The position numbers and the translations under genes were made by a program. The notes beneath the pieces are model-generated. The model was not told the origin of the DNA. It saw nothing but the letters and a program-made list of their open reading frames with translations, and did no database searches. A stretch of DNA of 64,000 nt from Rhizopus arrhizus (Eukaryota > Mucoromycota > Mucoromycetes > Mucorales > Rhizopodaceae): positions 620,001-684,000 of the forward strand of contig JAKZZE010000010.1 in the NCBI GenBank assembly GCA_024220505.1, in the 5' to 3' direction. Below, in pieces: positions 31,847 through 43,495 of this stretch. Every line of letters begins with the position of its first letter. Position 1 is the first letter of the stretch.

Positions 31847-33641
31847 CACTGCACCCAATCCCTATATTCTAAATTATTATACTTCGGGTGTTTTAACAGT
31901 TGAACTTCGAATAAAATAATACAAATTTGAATTTGCAGGATAGAGATATAATATTTGTATCAAAAAAAACCTAGAAAAAAATATATGTTATATCTATAAC
32001 GATATGTATATGTTTATAATCTGTATATTGAATAAAAAGAAATTGTATTTCTTGTAAAAAAAAATTTTGTCTCTTTTGTACTACATGAATCCATGCAAAC
32101 TTATAAATTGGGAAAATGAAAAGTTTTCAAATTCAGTGTATGATTTTTTAATTTCAACAAAGGTCAATAACGTAAATCCATTGGACTGTAAGCTCGGAAA
32201 TTTAACTGCTTGAGTTGCGACGTCCTCTTGCAAAGCATACTCGATTTGCTATACTGCAAAAAAAAAAGAGAGTACTTAGTATATCTACCCAAAAAAAAAT
32301 TGTACGTTTATAATGAGAAGATAGAGAGCAATATTGCTTAAATTTTGAAAGGGAACATGAGTTCAATGCTTTTATCCAACGAAGTGTAAAATTAATTATT
32401 TACAATTGAAATAAAAGAATGGTCTATAGGGAAGTAATAAATATAAACGTTAAATAAAAGATAAAAGCTAGAAACAAAAATGAACAAGGAAAAAGGAAAA
32501 AAAAAAAGAAAAAAGAAAAAAGAAAATGGTATTTCTTTTTTTGACCGTAAGGAAAATAGCATCTATCAAAGATGATAGTGCAATGTTTAAAGGACTAAAG
32601 CTAAGCAGAAAATAGAAGGGTATGGGTTTGGTAATCATTTTTATTTTTAATTGCAAAAAGAAACAACAATATTAACATCAAGTGAATTTACATGTCTTGA
32701 GATTCCTTATAACGGAGACTATAAGAAAGAGTTATTGTTAATGAAATAAAATAGAACATTTGATAGATTTAGAAAAAAAGAAAAAGTAATGTTGAAATTA
32801 GACAATTGCAATGTTGGAATTACGTGCATGTTAAAAAAAAAAGAATGTTAAAGTGACATTGCAAAAGAATACTTACTTTTACAAATTGTCTTAAGTTGAA
32901 CAAACCTACTTACAGGACCTTCGTTTTATTTATAGAGCATACAGAGATTTACTTTGGGCTATAAAAAGCGGTTTTAGAAATTACACTGAAATTGTAATTT
33001 TTTTTTTTGATTAAGTGCTTTGAAAAAAAAAAATCTAGCTGAGACGTCAACTAAAAATGCTTTACTTCATTTACCTTTGTGTGCTAATTACAATTTATTA
33101 TTCAATATCTATGCTTTTACTTATGAGCTTTTTGTCCTATCTTTGATTAAGAATATCACTACTTTGCCTTTTTTTTTTTCTTTTTTCTTTTTGGATTACC
33201 GCAGTACACTTAACTAAACTCCATCATTTTTTTTTGTAAAGTAGTGCACTTATGTAAGTCAATCAATATAATACTGAATATGATGGGAAAAGATTCAAAT
33301 ATCTTAACACAAAAGGTGAATTGATTTTACTCGATGAAAAATTTATTCTTGTTTAGCGGCACTTTTATAATGTCGGTAACATAACAACATCAATTGAAAC
33401 TTGTTCTTCCTCTGGAACTTCAAACTGAGTATTAAAGGTTCTTATTGTTTGATTTTGAAGCTGTATATAAGGAGTTCATAAAGCGACATATCAATTGTAT
33501 AAAAGTTTTTGTTGTATTTATACAAAAAGCAAATACTCATAGATAAATTTAATACTACTGAATCATAGTAAAACCATATCTCTATAAATAAATATGAGAC
33601 TTCTGCAATGATCGTCTTTGATGTATTGTTCATATCGGTAT
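31847..33641. other. E2 5' region without a gene
   Basis: 1.8 kb of AT-rich sequence with no credible ORF. The first 450 bp align with the left side of E3 (43346 onward, around its Tc1 insertion). Several A and T runs are present. Confidence 0.5.
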
Positions 33642-33941
33642 TTAAAGAACCATATCGGAACCTGTTTTTAAGGATAGCAGATCAATGTAATCCTATTTGA
33701 TAAATATTGTTAAATCAATGAACAATTCACACCATTCTTGATTGATTCGTCAAGAAGACAACATGTCATATTTATCCATTATCTTTCCTGCATCTTCCCA
33801 TCCTCCTTGTATTATTATTTTTAGCCGATGAATTGAAATAACGGTAAAAATTTGTATATTCAAAAAGTATAAATAACATCAATTGTTGCTATTAGTCAAA
33901 CAGTATATATCTAGTAACACACATTCTTTATTGTATTTATA
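33642..33941 (+). promoter_or_regulatory. LTR-D-like sequence forming the promoter region of the E2 transposase
   Basis: It aligns through most of its length to LTR-D (15578-16000): CATATCGGAACCTG, TTGATTCGTCAAGAAGACA, GAATTGAAATAACGGTAAA and AAAAAGTATAAATAACATC. The LTR TATA box (33868-33875) lies 67 bp before the transposase ATG at 33942. The LTR 5' part is missing or scrambled and no target duplication was found. Promoter use is inference from position. Confidence 0.6.
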
Positions 33942-35355
33942 ATGTACTCTTCAAGCCCATACAAATTCCATTGTTACTGTACCCAATGCTCTGGAGGAGA
34001 AGTAGGCAAGTACCAAGTTGTTACGCAATGGACTCTTGCTCGCCATAGAAAAAAAGAAGCTGTTAAAGGTTTGTTACTTACATTAAAATAATTCTTTTGC
34101 TAACGCATCATATATAAACAGGTGAATCAGAGGCAACTCCAGAAGTTAATGCCAATAATGAAGTGATTCCGTCAAGTGAAAATGATTCTGAGAATGATGG
34201 TGATGAAGACTTTTCTAATTGGCAAATCACTGACGATGGTGAAGATGATGCCTCCAGTTGTATGGATGTTGTTGAATTTAATGTGCCCAAAGGTAAACGT
34301 CTTCTAAAATTGTGTTAGTAAAAGATAAAATACTTACTTTGTCAACTTTTAGTTAAACTTGAAGGATTCCAAAATGATGTTGTTGCTTTTATAGCAATTT
34401 TCTTGACCTATTTCCAGCTGTTTTTCATTTCTGAATATGCTGCGGAAATAGTAATGAAATTTGCTAACGATCTTGTTATCCTCTTGAATTACGAACCAAT
34501 CTTTCCTGCCAAGTTGGATACTCTTCGAAATGCTGTTGGAATCGATTATACCTATAAAGGTATGTTTCGCCTTGTTGTCTGCCCTGAATGCCACACACTA
34601 TATGAACCTGAAGCAATTCATTGTGACTCAAGGTGTACTTTTTCCGAATTCCAAGGCATTTGCAATGCACAGCTCTTTCAATCTGTGAATATTGGTGCAA
34701 GCAAGATGTACGCTAACAAGGTCTCGGCATTCAATTCGATCAAGTACGCTTTGACAGTGATGTTCTCACGACCAGGCTTTGAATCAGCAATTGAAGCATG
34801 GCGCTATCGTACTCGTCATAACAACACTATGTACGATATCTATGATGGTCAATTTTGGAATGAATTCAGATAGAGATGGTAATATATTTACCAGTCAAGC
34901 TAGATCTCTTCTGTTCACTTTGAATGTCGATTGGTTTCAATCTTCAAAAAGAACCGTGTACTCTGTTGGTGCTGTTTACTTGACGATAAATAATCTTCCA
35001 AGATCCATCAGATACAAAAAAGAAAATATCATCTTGGTTTGTGTTATTCCTGGACCCAAAGAACCTAAAGACATGCAAATCAACAACTATTTGCAAGTTT
35101 TGGTGAAGGAGCTAAGGGATCTCTATTATGGTGACTTCTTCACATGTACAGCTGATTCTCCCAATGCTCCTGTCAAAGTTCGTGCTGCTCTGTTTTTGAT
35201 TGCTTGCGATATTCCTGCTAGCCGAAAGGTTAGTGGGTTTACTTCATTCAATGCAACTGTACCTTGTAATAAATGCTCAACAGCATTTCCTGCTCGTTAC
35301 AATACAAATCTTCAACGTGATTTTTCTTTTGGTCTTGAAGATCTTGGGGCTAAAT

Positions 35356-37548
35356 GAAAGATTTACCGTCCACATTTTTGCAAGCCTGTAGCGGAGCTAA
35401 AATCAAGCATATAGACATAAGCTATACATCATTCGAAAGCCCGGACAATTTACTCTCAGATGGTGTAACATTTATATCCAAAAAAGGCAATAATCGGACA
35501 TTAATGAAGCTAGAAAATAGACGCTATATAGCCCTGATTTGTATGGTTATCAATGAAAGTTTTATTTGTTTATTTTAAGCAGTGCGGAGCTTTTTCATGG
35601 TGGTACGAGAAGTAGGAGTATAATCTTCATCGTATTCGTTATCAGAATCCTCATCTGAGATGAAAATAATTGGTTCCATTTCCCCTTGATCACTAATGCT
35701 ATCCTCTAAGACGGTAGTCAGCAAAGATACCAGTGGACCTTGGTCGGCAATGCCTGCTCTATTGAACGACACTTGCGAAAAGCAAGCAAGCATTGCCTTC
35801 CAGTGATTACTGGCATGTTTCCTACGTCGTATGAACTCCACTAACTTCCATGGCATCATCGATGCTGTGCGATGACGACTAGTCACTCCTCGTTTGATAC
35901 CATTCCAGGCGCCTAGTAGCAGGTTGTTAGCATCGTCTAAGAATTCTATGATCTACACAAGTACGTACCTTCTATAGTATTAGTACAAGCACCTGTCTTC
36001 GGATCACGGAACGTCTTTGAGTGATTGACCGTTTCCACTATTAAGTTTCGGCTTGGATCACTGTCAATGCCTTTATAGCCTTTCCAGCAATCTACCATAA
36101 CATGCGAGCCTGTCATCAATGATTAGGTGCACTGATCATCTAGCATATACATATTCTAATCATTACCATCCTTTACGAATGTATCGATTATCAACTTCAA
36201 GGTATTTTGATTGCGGTTAGGCACCGTCAACAAGAACACCTTACGCTCGGGCGTACGCTCTACACCTCCAGCAACCCAAACACCATCGACCCTCTTCCCC
36301 TTATTGTACTTTCGCTTCCCAAACTTGCTTTCGTCTATTTCAACGACAATTGGCTGCCCATCACTGTTAACTCCACCTAAGTATGACTTGTTAATCACAT
36401 ACTCTGATGTAAACAAAGCATCACGTACCGACTTGAACATCTTCAATTCGAAGATCTGCCTCCATTACTTGGTATATGTCCGTAATAATATTGCGGACAG
36501 TCGGTAGACTAAGACCAGTCATAGTAGATATTGTTCCGTTTGGAACTTGTAACAGAAAAAGGTACACTACTAAGAGTGTTTGATGAATAATGGACTTGCG
36601 ACCTTGGAAAAAGGAGCCGTCCAAGTAAGAAATACGGCTACGACCGCACGCACAGTTCCTTGAGCCACAACGCCAAAAGAATCCATCTCGGCTGGACTGG
36701 TTCAAGCGCATTTCAGAGCCTTCTTTACACTTGCGTGTAGAAAAAAAAGCACCATTTTCCTTTAAATACCTTATACCAGTTGCCTTTAGTTACGTTCCCT
36801 CCCATTTAAAAACAAACTTACTTCATAGTACAGTCAGCCGTCATAGTTCTTTCGGCAATATAAGCAAGAGTTGGCATGTTGTTAGCAGCGTTGGAAGACA
36901 TTAGATTTTGATGAAATGGAAAAAAAGATGAACGAAAAAAAAAAAAAGAAAAAAGTATCTCTTTTTATATTTTCTTACAAGGTTTGTTATCATTCCGAGA
37001 TCAGCCGATAGATAGGAAGCATCTCCGCAACGGAAGTTCGTTTTACCGTAGTGAGATGACAAAAGTTTTCCCGAAACTCTTGAGATTTTGAAAAAAAAAT
37101 GCTAAGTAACTTAGAGTAAAAGTTAAGCAAAAAGTAGATGACAATGTATGAGCATCTGCAGGGAATCGAACCAACGACCTCCACATTTGAAAGCTATCGA
37201 CGTAGCTATTTGACCAAGAATGCTGATTTGCCGATTTTCGTTTTGCAAGTCCTTCTGTCATCAAAATTCTGATTTTTGACGCGGATTTTCTCGACCTTCA
37301 GAAGTCGTATCTCGACCCGGATTTTTTTAATGATCTTGTACTTGCCCGCACTCTTGCTTGGAGTAATAGGATGGAGGAAAAAAACAACGGAACTTCGAGA
37401 ATCTCGCAGTTGACCATTTTTGGTATAATAAACTCCGCTTGAAAATAACAGAATCGTGTTCTGTGACCCCAATAACCATATTAAGCATATTAAACTCCGC
37501 ACGCGGAGTTTATATATGTATATATAGTATGTGGACGGTAAATCTTTC
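35356..37548 (-). mobile_element. Merlin DNA transposon M2 inside the E2 transposase
   Basis: A 2.19-kb element with about 20-bp inverted ends GAAAGATTTACCGTCCACAT at 35356-35375 and its complement at 37529-37548. The interior holds a complete Merlin/ISXO2-like transposase gene on -. I could not find the 8-9 bp duplication usual for Merlin, so a flank may have been altered. The 5' third (36902-37528) is non-coding. Confidence 0.88.
35575..36901 (-). CDS. Merlin/ISXO2-like transposase of M2, intact, five exons
   Basis: complement(join(35575..35936,35969..36109,36167..36376,36429..36769,36822..36901)) gives 377 aa with every junction GT..AG and in frame; introns are 52, 52, 57 and 32 bp. Exon 1 starts MSSNAANNMPTLAY. 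A zinc ribbon (RKCKEG.., WRCGSRNCACGRS) precedes a helix-turn-helix-like part (TISTMTGLSLPTVRNI). Catalytic residues are in VVEIDESKFGKRKYNKG, HVMVDCWKGYKG and the Glu of CTNTIED. The C-terminus is acidic (ISDEDSDNEYDED) then basic. The 32-nt intron next to the catalytic Glu is very short; without splicing, a stop follows within nine codons. It appears able to make active transposase. Confidence 0.88.
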
Positions 37549-39165
37549 ACAGATCCACAAAGAAACAAAGAGTTGACTTGGAACAGAAATTTGGTACTCG
37601 ATTTTCTGCCCTACATGGTTTGGAATACCTTGATCTTGTTCGTTGTACTGCCATTGATCCTATGCATGGCCTTTTCCTAGGAACCGCAAAGAAAATGGTT
37701 AAAATATGGCGTACTACTATTTGTGACCTTACCCATGAATTATATTTGACCGATGCTGACTTGAAAGAAATGCAAAAGGAAGCAAACGATATCATACTGC
37801 CAGCACAATACACGCCAATCAATCAGAAAATTGCCAGCAATTTTTCTGACTTAAAGGCTGATGAATGGAGAACCTGGTGTCTTGCTCTTTCGCCCCTTTT
37901 ACTGAAGTCTCGTCTTCCAGTCCGTCACAAAGAAAATTGGGCAAAGCTTGTACAGGCCTGTCACATCGTATGTCGTCCATGCATTACCCAGAATGAAGCC
38001 ATGATGGCCCACAAGCTATTCCATGAGTTTGTCATTGGTGTTGTTGAATTGTATGGTCCAGAGATGGTCACTCCAAATATGCATCTTCATCTGCATTTAA
38101 AGGACTCTATCCAAGACTTTGGTCCAATCTATGCATTTTGGCTGTATGGCTTTGAGAGGCTTAATGGCGACATTAAGAAGGTGACAGTAAACTACAAAAC
38201 AGCGTTCGAAGTTACATATATGAAGAAGTTTCTTTCCGTTGTGCACTATGGTGACTACATCCGTAACTTACCACAAGGAATTAAACAGAATCCTGTGATG
38301 ATGTCTTCCTTTGGTTACTTGTCACCAACGCCTTCTGATTCCCTAGTTGCTTCTTCATCTACTTCGACCTGCTTTGATTTCAGTTTATTTGTCAGTGCTC
38401 CTCTACGTTTGAATGATATCTTCACTGGTGCTGAAATTCTACCTCCTGATACGCAAGCTTTCGTTAGACACAAAGTTAATGTAGATAGATTGAATCGAGA
38501 CCACTATGGTTATCTTTTCTCTTTTTACAAACTAGTATATACTGATCGAACGTTTGCAAGTGCATTCACTCCAGAAGAATTTGACAAGTTGTCTACAATG
38601 GTGCTTCCCGATATTTCTCTTTTTTCTGAAATTCAAATTCTTCGACAAAGATATCGGTCAAAGGCATCGCGTGCTACTCGTGGTTGCTATATTGAAGTTG
38701 CTTGTAATTCTGCTGTTCTTGGACAAGAGCCTGAAATGCGAATTGGCGAAGTTCAATATTATTTTAGCCATCAGCTTCAAATGAAAAAATCTGTCCTTCC
38801 AAATGGTCAAGTCTTTGTGCCAGAAGCCTTTGATGAGCATACCTTTGCTTTTGTACGTTGGTACAATCCTCCACTTCATCCCTTTCAAGGGTTTGAATGT
38901 CTTGGTGCCGCGTACTATCATAACTCATTTCGACCTGCTGATTCAGACTGCATTCTTCCAGTATCACGTATTTTTACTTGCGTTGCAATGAAAAAAGGTT
39001 ATCCTGATAATCATGTTGTTTTTTTACCTCTTCCAAGAAAAACCATTGACTTGTAAAAAAAAAAAAAAAAGAGTGAAGAATAAAAAGATAAAATAAAAAA
39101 TAAAACCAAAAATTCAAATTCCGTATTCCTTTTTAATTTTTTTTTTATTTCGCAAATGATTATTT

Positions 39166-40509
39166 TTACAACTGCAAGTTATCTTCATTCGATACTAACT
39201 CATCACCAAAAGCCCAGGCGATGCTTTCTTCAGTTATATTTTCTTTTTTTATCAAGCTGGGAACAGGCAACGAATATTTTCTTCGAATGCGAGGAAGAGA
39301 CTGAATGTTGCTGGTTCCAGTCCTTTGTCTTTTGGCCCTGTCATTTTCTATTTGATTATCCAACAGGTTGAAAAATTCGGTACACTAAATGTCGGATAAT
39401 TAGTTAATTGCGCTTAAAAAGATATTAATTAAACTCACTGCAGGGGATCTATACTTTGGTACACGAACTTCAAAATAATCAATGGTTTTCGTACACAAGA
39501 CAGACATACGTTCCTTTTCAGTAAAAGGAGTTATTCTATCTGGATTTTGTTCAAGAAGAATTTCCTCCACCTTGTCCATTGTTTCGTCGTTATACATGTC
39601 TTCTTCTTCAGACATATATTGCTGTTGAAGCAAGTACTCACAGTTGGGATAGCTTTCGTAAACACCTTGATCCTTGTACTGCTCATATATAGCCTTACGT
39701 GCCTTGATTTTCTAAAAAAAAAAGTCAAATATATGATAATTATGACTTTTATTTTACTTACCGTATTTTTGCGAGTTGTTTTGGCAGCCTTTCTTTTTTT
39801 CATAAACTCGTCGACAAAACCAACCTCTTCTCCAGCCATACCAGCTTTCTTGGTATAGTACTGTCGTTCAAGGTATCTTCGTAAGTCTCGGCCATTAGTA
39901 CTCTTGTAAGCATAATGGCTATTGACATACTCTTGCAACAGCTTAAGTACTCTCTGATTCTCAGCAGACTTTAAAGGCTTGCTGAGATCGTACTTAGATG
40001 ATGGAGGTAAATCATTGTAATGATTCCTCACAGCATCCTATATTTTAAGAAAAAAAAAAAGTAATTAGTACACTTGTTTGAAATTAAATTATTAATAATC
40101 TTACTTTGATAGCTGTTGCAATTGGCTTTGCACTTTTGCTTGAGGCTTCCTCAAGCTCTCTATATTCTTCTTTCAGCTTGCTAAATGCCACTTGCAAGGC
40201 ACGCTTTTCTTCCTGTTCTTTCCTTAACATCTCCTTCAGAGAGTCAATTTCCTTTTTCATATCCATATAAATGGAGAAGGAAAAAGAAGATTCATCACTT
40301 CCAATGTCCTCAGCCTCACGCATTCGCTTCTGGACATTGGTAATAGGAGGGAAGCCAGGTCTAGGATAGGCAAAGCTATCAAAAACAGCATCGCTTGAGA
40401 CAACCTCAGGAAAAGCAACACGGGAAGGAACAGCAATTGGCTGCCCAGTAGAGCTAGGACCACGAGCATTGGCAGGTGCAGGGTTGAATTCGATAATACG
40501 GTCAGACAT
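39166..40509 (-). CDS. E2 accessory protein, coiled-coil, unknown function, four exons
   Basis: complement(join(39166..39384,39439..39711,39762..40037,40105..40509)) gives 390 aa. The three introns (54, 50, 67 bp) are all phase 0. I start at ATG 40509 (MSDRIIEFNPAPANARG), conserved in E3, rather than the upstream in-frame ATG at 40548. Exon 1 carries a Pro-rich N-part and a clear coiled coil (MKKEIDSLKEMLRKEQEEKR and the following heptads). Exon 2 carries a helical domain with KLLQEYVNSHYAY, RRYLERQYYTKKAG and a basic KKRKAAKTTRK. Exon 3 is acidic (YMSEEEDMYNDETMD); exon 4 is basic (RAKRQRTG, RIRRKYSLPVP) with a conserved end ITEESIAWAFG. No known family. It lies 109 bp from the convergent transposase stop. 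Confidence 0.8.
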
Positions 40510-41687
40510 AATGATAGAAGGTACTTTGAAGGAAAAGTAAAGAAACATAACATTGAAGCTAGATACATCTTAAATACTATTGCGTTCAACTGTAAACTCA
40601 GTTCTATTCAAGTCAAAAAATCTATAAAAGGATTGATGTCTCAGATGAATCTTTTCTTTTCTTTCTTTCTTTTTTTTGATTTGTTATCCCAAGTAAGTCT
40701 CTCTTTTTTTAAAATTTTTTTTTCTAATGTTCTTTATTAAAGATTTATAGATATACTCATGGCTGTCATAAGTTCTTGAGTCTTTTCTGTATCTGTTTAT
40801 GTGGTAAGTATGCTTTTAAACCTTCATTATCTTTATTAACAATCAAATTTAGTTTTCTAGGCTTGATTCTGAAGCTGTTTGAATAGTTTGGCATCGTCTT
40901 CTGGTTTTTAAAGAGGTTTAATGTAAGAAAGTCGGGTACATCATGTTTCACTGTAATTAATCTTTCATTTTATCTAGCTTTGATTCTACTTTCCTCCTGC
41001 TTAGTCTACTGCCTTCATCTTTATATTGCTTTTGATCTCTTTTGAGGCTGCTTCATTGTATTTGTCTGATTTGTCTGCTATATTCTATTGTTTGATGCTT
41101 CTGAGGTCAAGGTAAGTGCAATTTTGAAAAAAAAAAATTTTTGTATCTACCGTTTAAAGGTGATGTTTCATTATTCCCATAAATTCCCTGCTCCTCCCCC
41201 CCCCCTCTTTTTTTTTTTAAATCATATTTAATAATCAAATGAACCAATAATATATAATCAATATGGCAAAAGAGCCCAAAAATAAATGAATAAAACCACA
41301 TTTTTGACCAATAATACCGTATTTTAAGCCTATTTTATTTCCCAATATAAATCATTCAAAGCTAAATATAGCCATAATAAGCCAATAAGGAAGCATTGCT
41401 AAAGAGCAACAGACGAATAAGGAAGCTTTGTTAAAAGGCAATAAGCCAATAAAGAAGTAGCATCAAAGAGAAATGCAAGCATGTAAGGTCCAATGGAAAA
41501 GCGTTATGTTTGTGTATCATCGTAGAAAGAACAATGAAGCGGCGCGTCACCAAAAGTAACACGGTATTTTATATACATATCTTAACATTTCGAGCAAAAT
41601 ATACGAAGTACATATTTTATGGAATCTGTAAATATATTGACGTAAACCCGAAATATCTCATTATATTCTGTCAAATATAATGCTATA
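40510..41687. other. E2 right subterminal region
   Basis: No protein gene that I can support. From about 41230 it matches E3 (48390-48700) very closely, including tandem AAGCCAATAAGGAAGC / GAATAAGGAAGC units at about 41370-41460. A few GTAAGT-like donors on + (for example near 40803 and 41112) hint at a spliced transcript, but reading frames are not conserved with E3. Confidence 0.5.
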
Positions 41688-41689
41688 TA

Positions 41690-43319
41690 CAGTAGCGGAC
41701 AAAACTGGTGCACAAAAATTAAAATCAACATTGTATCTCCGCCATATGTCTGCGACTTTTGTGGCATATACCATCTGAAAGACAGTCCAAAATATACATT
41801 ATGTTATGTAAACCGGAACTGTACCGGACATCCCCCAGGCATAAGGTCATTTTTAGTGCTTTTTTGCATATTTCAATTTTCGCCAAAAATGTGGTGCTTG
41901 TCTAGCCTTCTTTCAATTTTCCCCATATCTCTCCCGTTTGCTTTCAGATTTCACAGCATATTAGTAAATTTTAGTAGCTCTTAAAAAATATATAAAACTG
42001 TACTTATTTTGTATTTCCCATTGAATCCCCCCTTTTGTTTTTACCCTATTCACTATAACAAAGTACTAGCATTATATGTTTAAGAAAATAAGCAACTGTA
42101 AAAACGAAACTCTGAGATCTCGAACACGCCTAGTTCGTACGACAGCAGATATTTCTAGAGTAACAAGAATCTCTAAATGGACAATCAACAGGAGAAAGAG
42201 GGAAGAAAGAAACTTAATGTCTTGTGATCATGAAGGTCTCCCGCTTTTAGTCTGAAAAGTTACTAGTTCAGTCATCAACCTAAAGCTTGGACAAGGTCCG
42301 TTACACACAGTTTCTGATGCTCAGCACATTTCGAGGACCTTAAGATACAGTATTAGCAGACTGTTAGTCTGAAGGCACTGTAGGAAGCTAGATTTTGAGT
42401 CCGGAAGTAAGGAATCGAAGAATTTCATCAGCTGTATAAGTCGGAAAAAGCGATGAATGTGGTATCACAACAAGCCATTGTATACTATAGAGGGCTGAAA
42501 GTCTGCTATCTTTAGCAATGAAACAAATATGAACATTATGGATGCAGACAGTATACACTAATATTGAAAGCAAGTCGAGCAACCTTAGCGATTTTTTCAC
42601 GGTGATCAAACAATGAAGCATGCTGGCTGCTCTGTTATGTTTTAAGGCTGTATTAGATATTGAGGACCAGAATATGTGTGTCAGGTATACGATGGTATAA
42701 TGAACTCATAAATATACACATATATTTCGCTTACTTCATACCACAAAAGCCTAGCGTATAGTAGTCTAAAACGTCGTAATCTCTCGTTTCAGTATGACAA
42801 TGACACAAGGCACAAGCCAACGCATGTCACAAACTCAATATTTGATAATAGCGCTTCTGTGCTACAAGTTTAGCCGCCACTAATCCCGGCCTAAGTCCGC
42901 TTAAGCATGCCAGGTGGCAATTGATGGCAAAGGTATGATGATACGACACTAGATCAAAAAGGGTCGATGATCTTTGGAAAAGAATAGTTAAAGAGCCGGG
43001 TTCTTTTACTGAAAATGATATACACGCATATTATTAGCATATGCAAAGAAGAATATCCGATAATATCAAGAGATGAGATGATTATATAAAGTCTAAGATT
43101 TTAGCCACTTTTGCGGTTTTTAGAAAATATAAGATTTTATAAATTCAAAGCACGCTTATCGCTCAGTTTTAACAATGTCATGCTTAGAACATACATAGAT
43201 TACAATGACTAGTATATCCTCCTTCTAGTACAGTTTCATGACTATTGCAATTACCATGAGCAGGTAATGGTAGTTAAAAGCTAAAAAAAAGTTTTGTGCA
43301 CCAGTTTTGTCCGCTACTG
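41690..43319. mobile_element. Degenerate Tc1/mariner element T4, sibling of T3
   Basis: 1630 bp with ends CAGTAGCGGAC / GTCCGCTACTG and TA at 41688-41689 and 43320-43321. It is the inverted sister of T3 and lacks the LTR-C insertion. The transposase is reduced to scraps (a decayed DNDTRHK box near 42800). It is inserted within the last 22 bp of E2, separating the terminal repeat from the subterminal region. Confidence 0.9.
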
Positions 43320-43495
43320 TATATAGCAATTATGTGCAGTGCCAACACTGCACCCAATCACCGTTATCCAAGTTGATAAAGTTGATCTTTTTTGATAGTG
43401 GTAATTCTATTAAATGAGTGAGAACTCGGATTTAAATGTTAGAAAGCTGATTTTTATATCAGAAGAAAGCTTGAAAAAAATAGATTGTAAATCTA

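Larger units (their letters stand above)
33942..39056 (+). pseudogene. E2 transposase, Tnp2-like, split by a Merlin element
   Basis: Exons 33942-34068, 34122-34292, 34353-35354 and 37550-39056, the last two separated by the Merlin insertion. The N-terminus has YKFHCYCTQCSGG (zinc box) followed by an acidic stretch. VCPECHTLYEP is a second zinc box, LNVDWFQSS carries the first Asp, PCNKCSTAFPARY is a third zinc box, IDPMHGLFLGTAKKM the second Asp box and FWLYGFERLNGDIK the late box. Near 34870 the frame shifts between FWNEF and RDGNIFTSQ (two bases missing). The final 492 codons are open. Protein similarity to E1 is clear throughout. Confidence 0.9.
31847..43341 (+). mobile_element. CACTA-like DNA transposon E2
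   Basis: An 11.5-kb element including later insertions (Merlin at 35356-37548, Tc1 T4 at 41690-43319). The left end is CACTGCACCCAAT; the inverted right end is CACTGCACATAAT. The flanking duplication is CCA (31844-31846 and 43342-43344). T4 sits only 20 bp from the right terminus. Gene content mirrors E1: Tnp2-like transposase on +, accessory gene on -. It shares both ends and about 450 bp of left sequence with E3. Confidence 0.85.

Noticed and set aside
37150..37225. tRNA-like sequence on the minus strand inside M2 (GGTTCGATTCC with a CTTTCAA loop resembling tRNA-Glu)
   Set aside because: The B-box and acceptor ends can be drawn, but the anticodon and T stems do not pair. At best it is a tRNA relic, so I did not list it as a gene.
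35355..37549. Target-site duplication of Merlin element M2
   Set aside because: Bases flanking the two ends (GGGGCTAAA and CAGATCCA) do not match; I could not support the expected 8-9 bp duplication.
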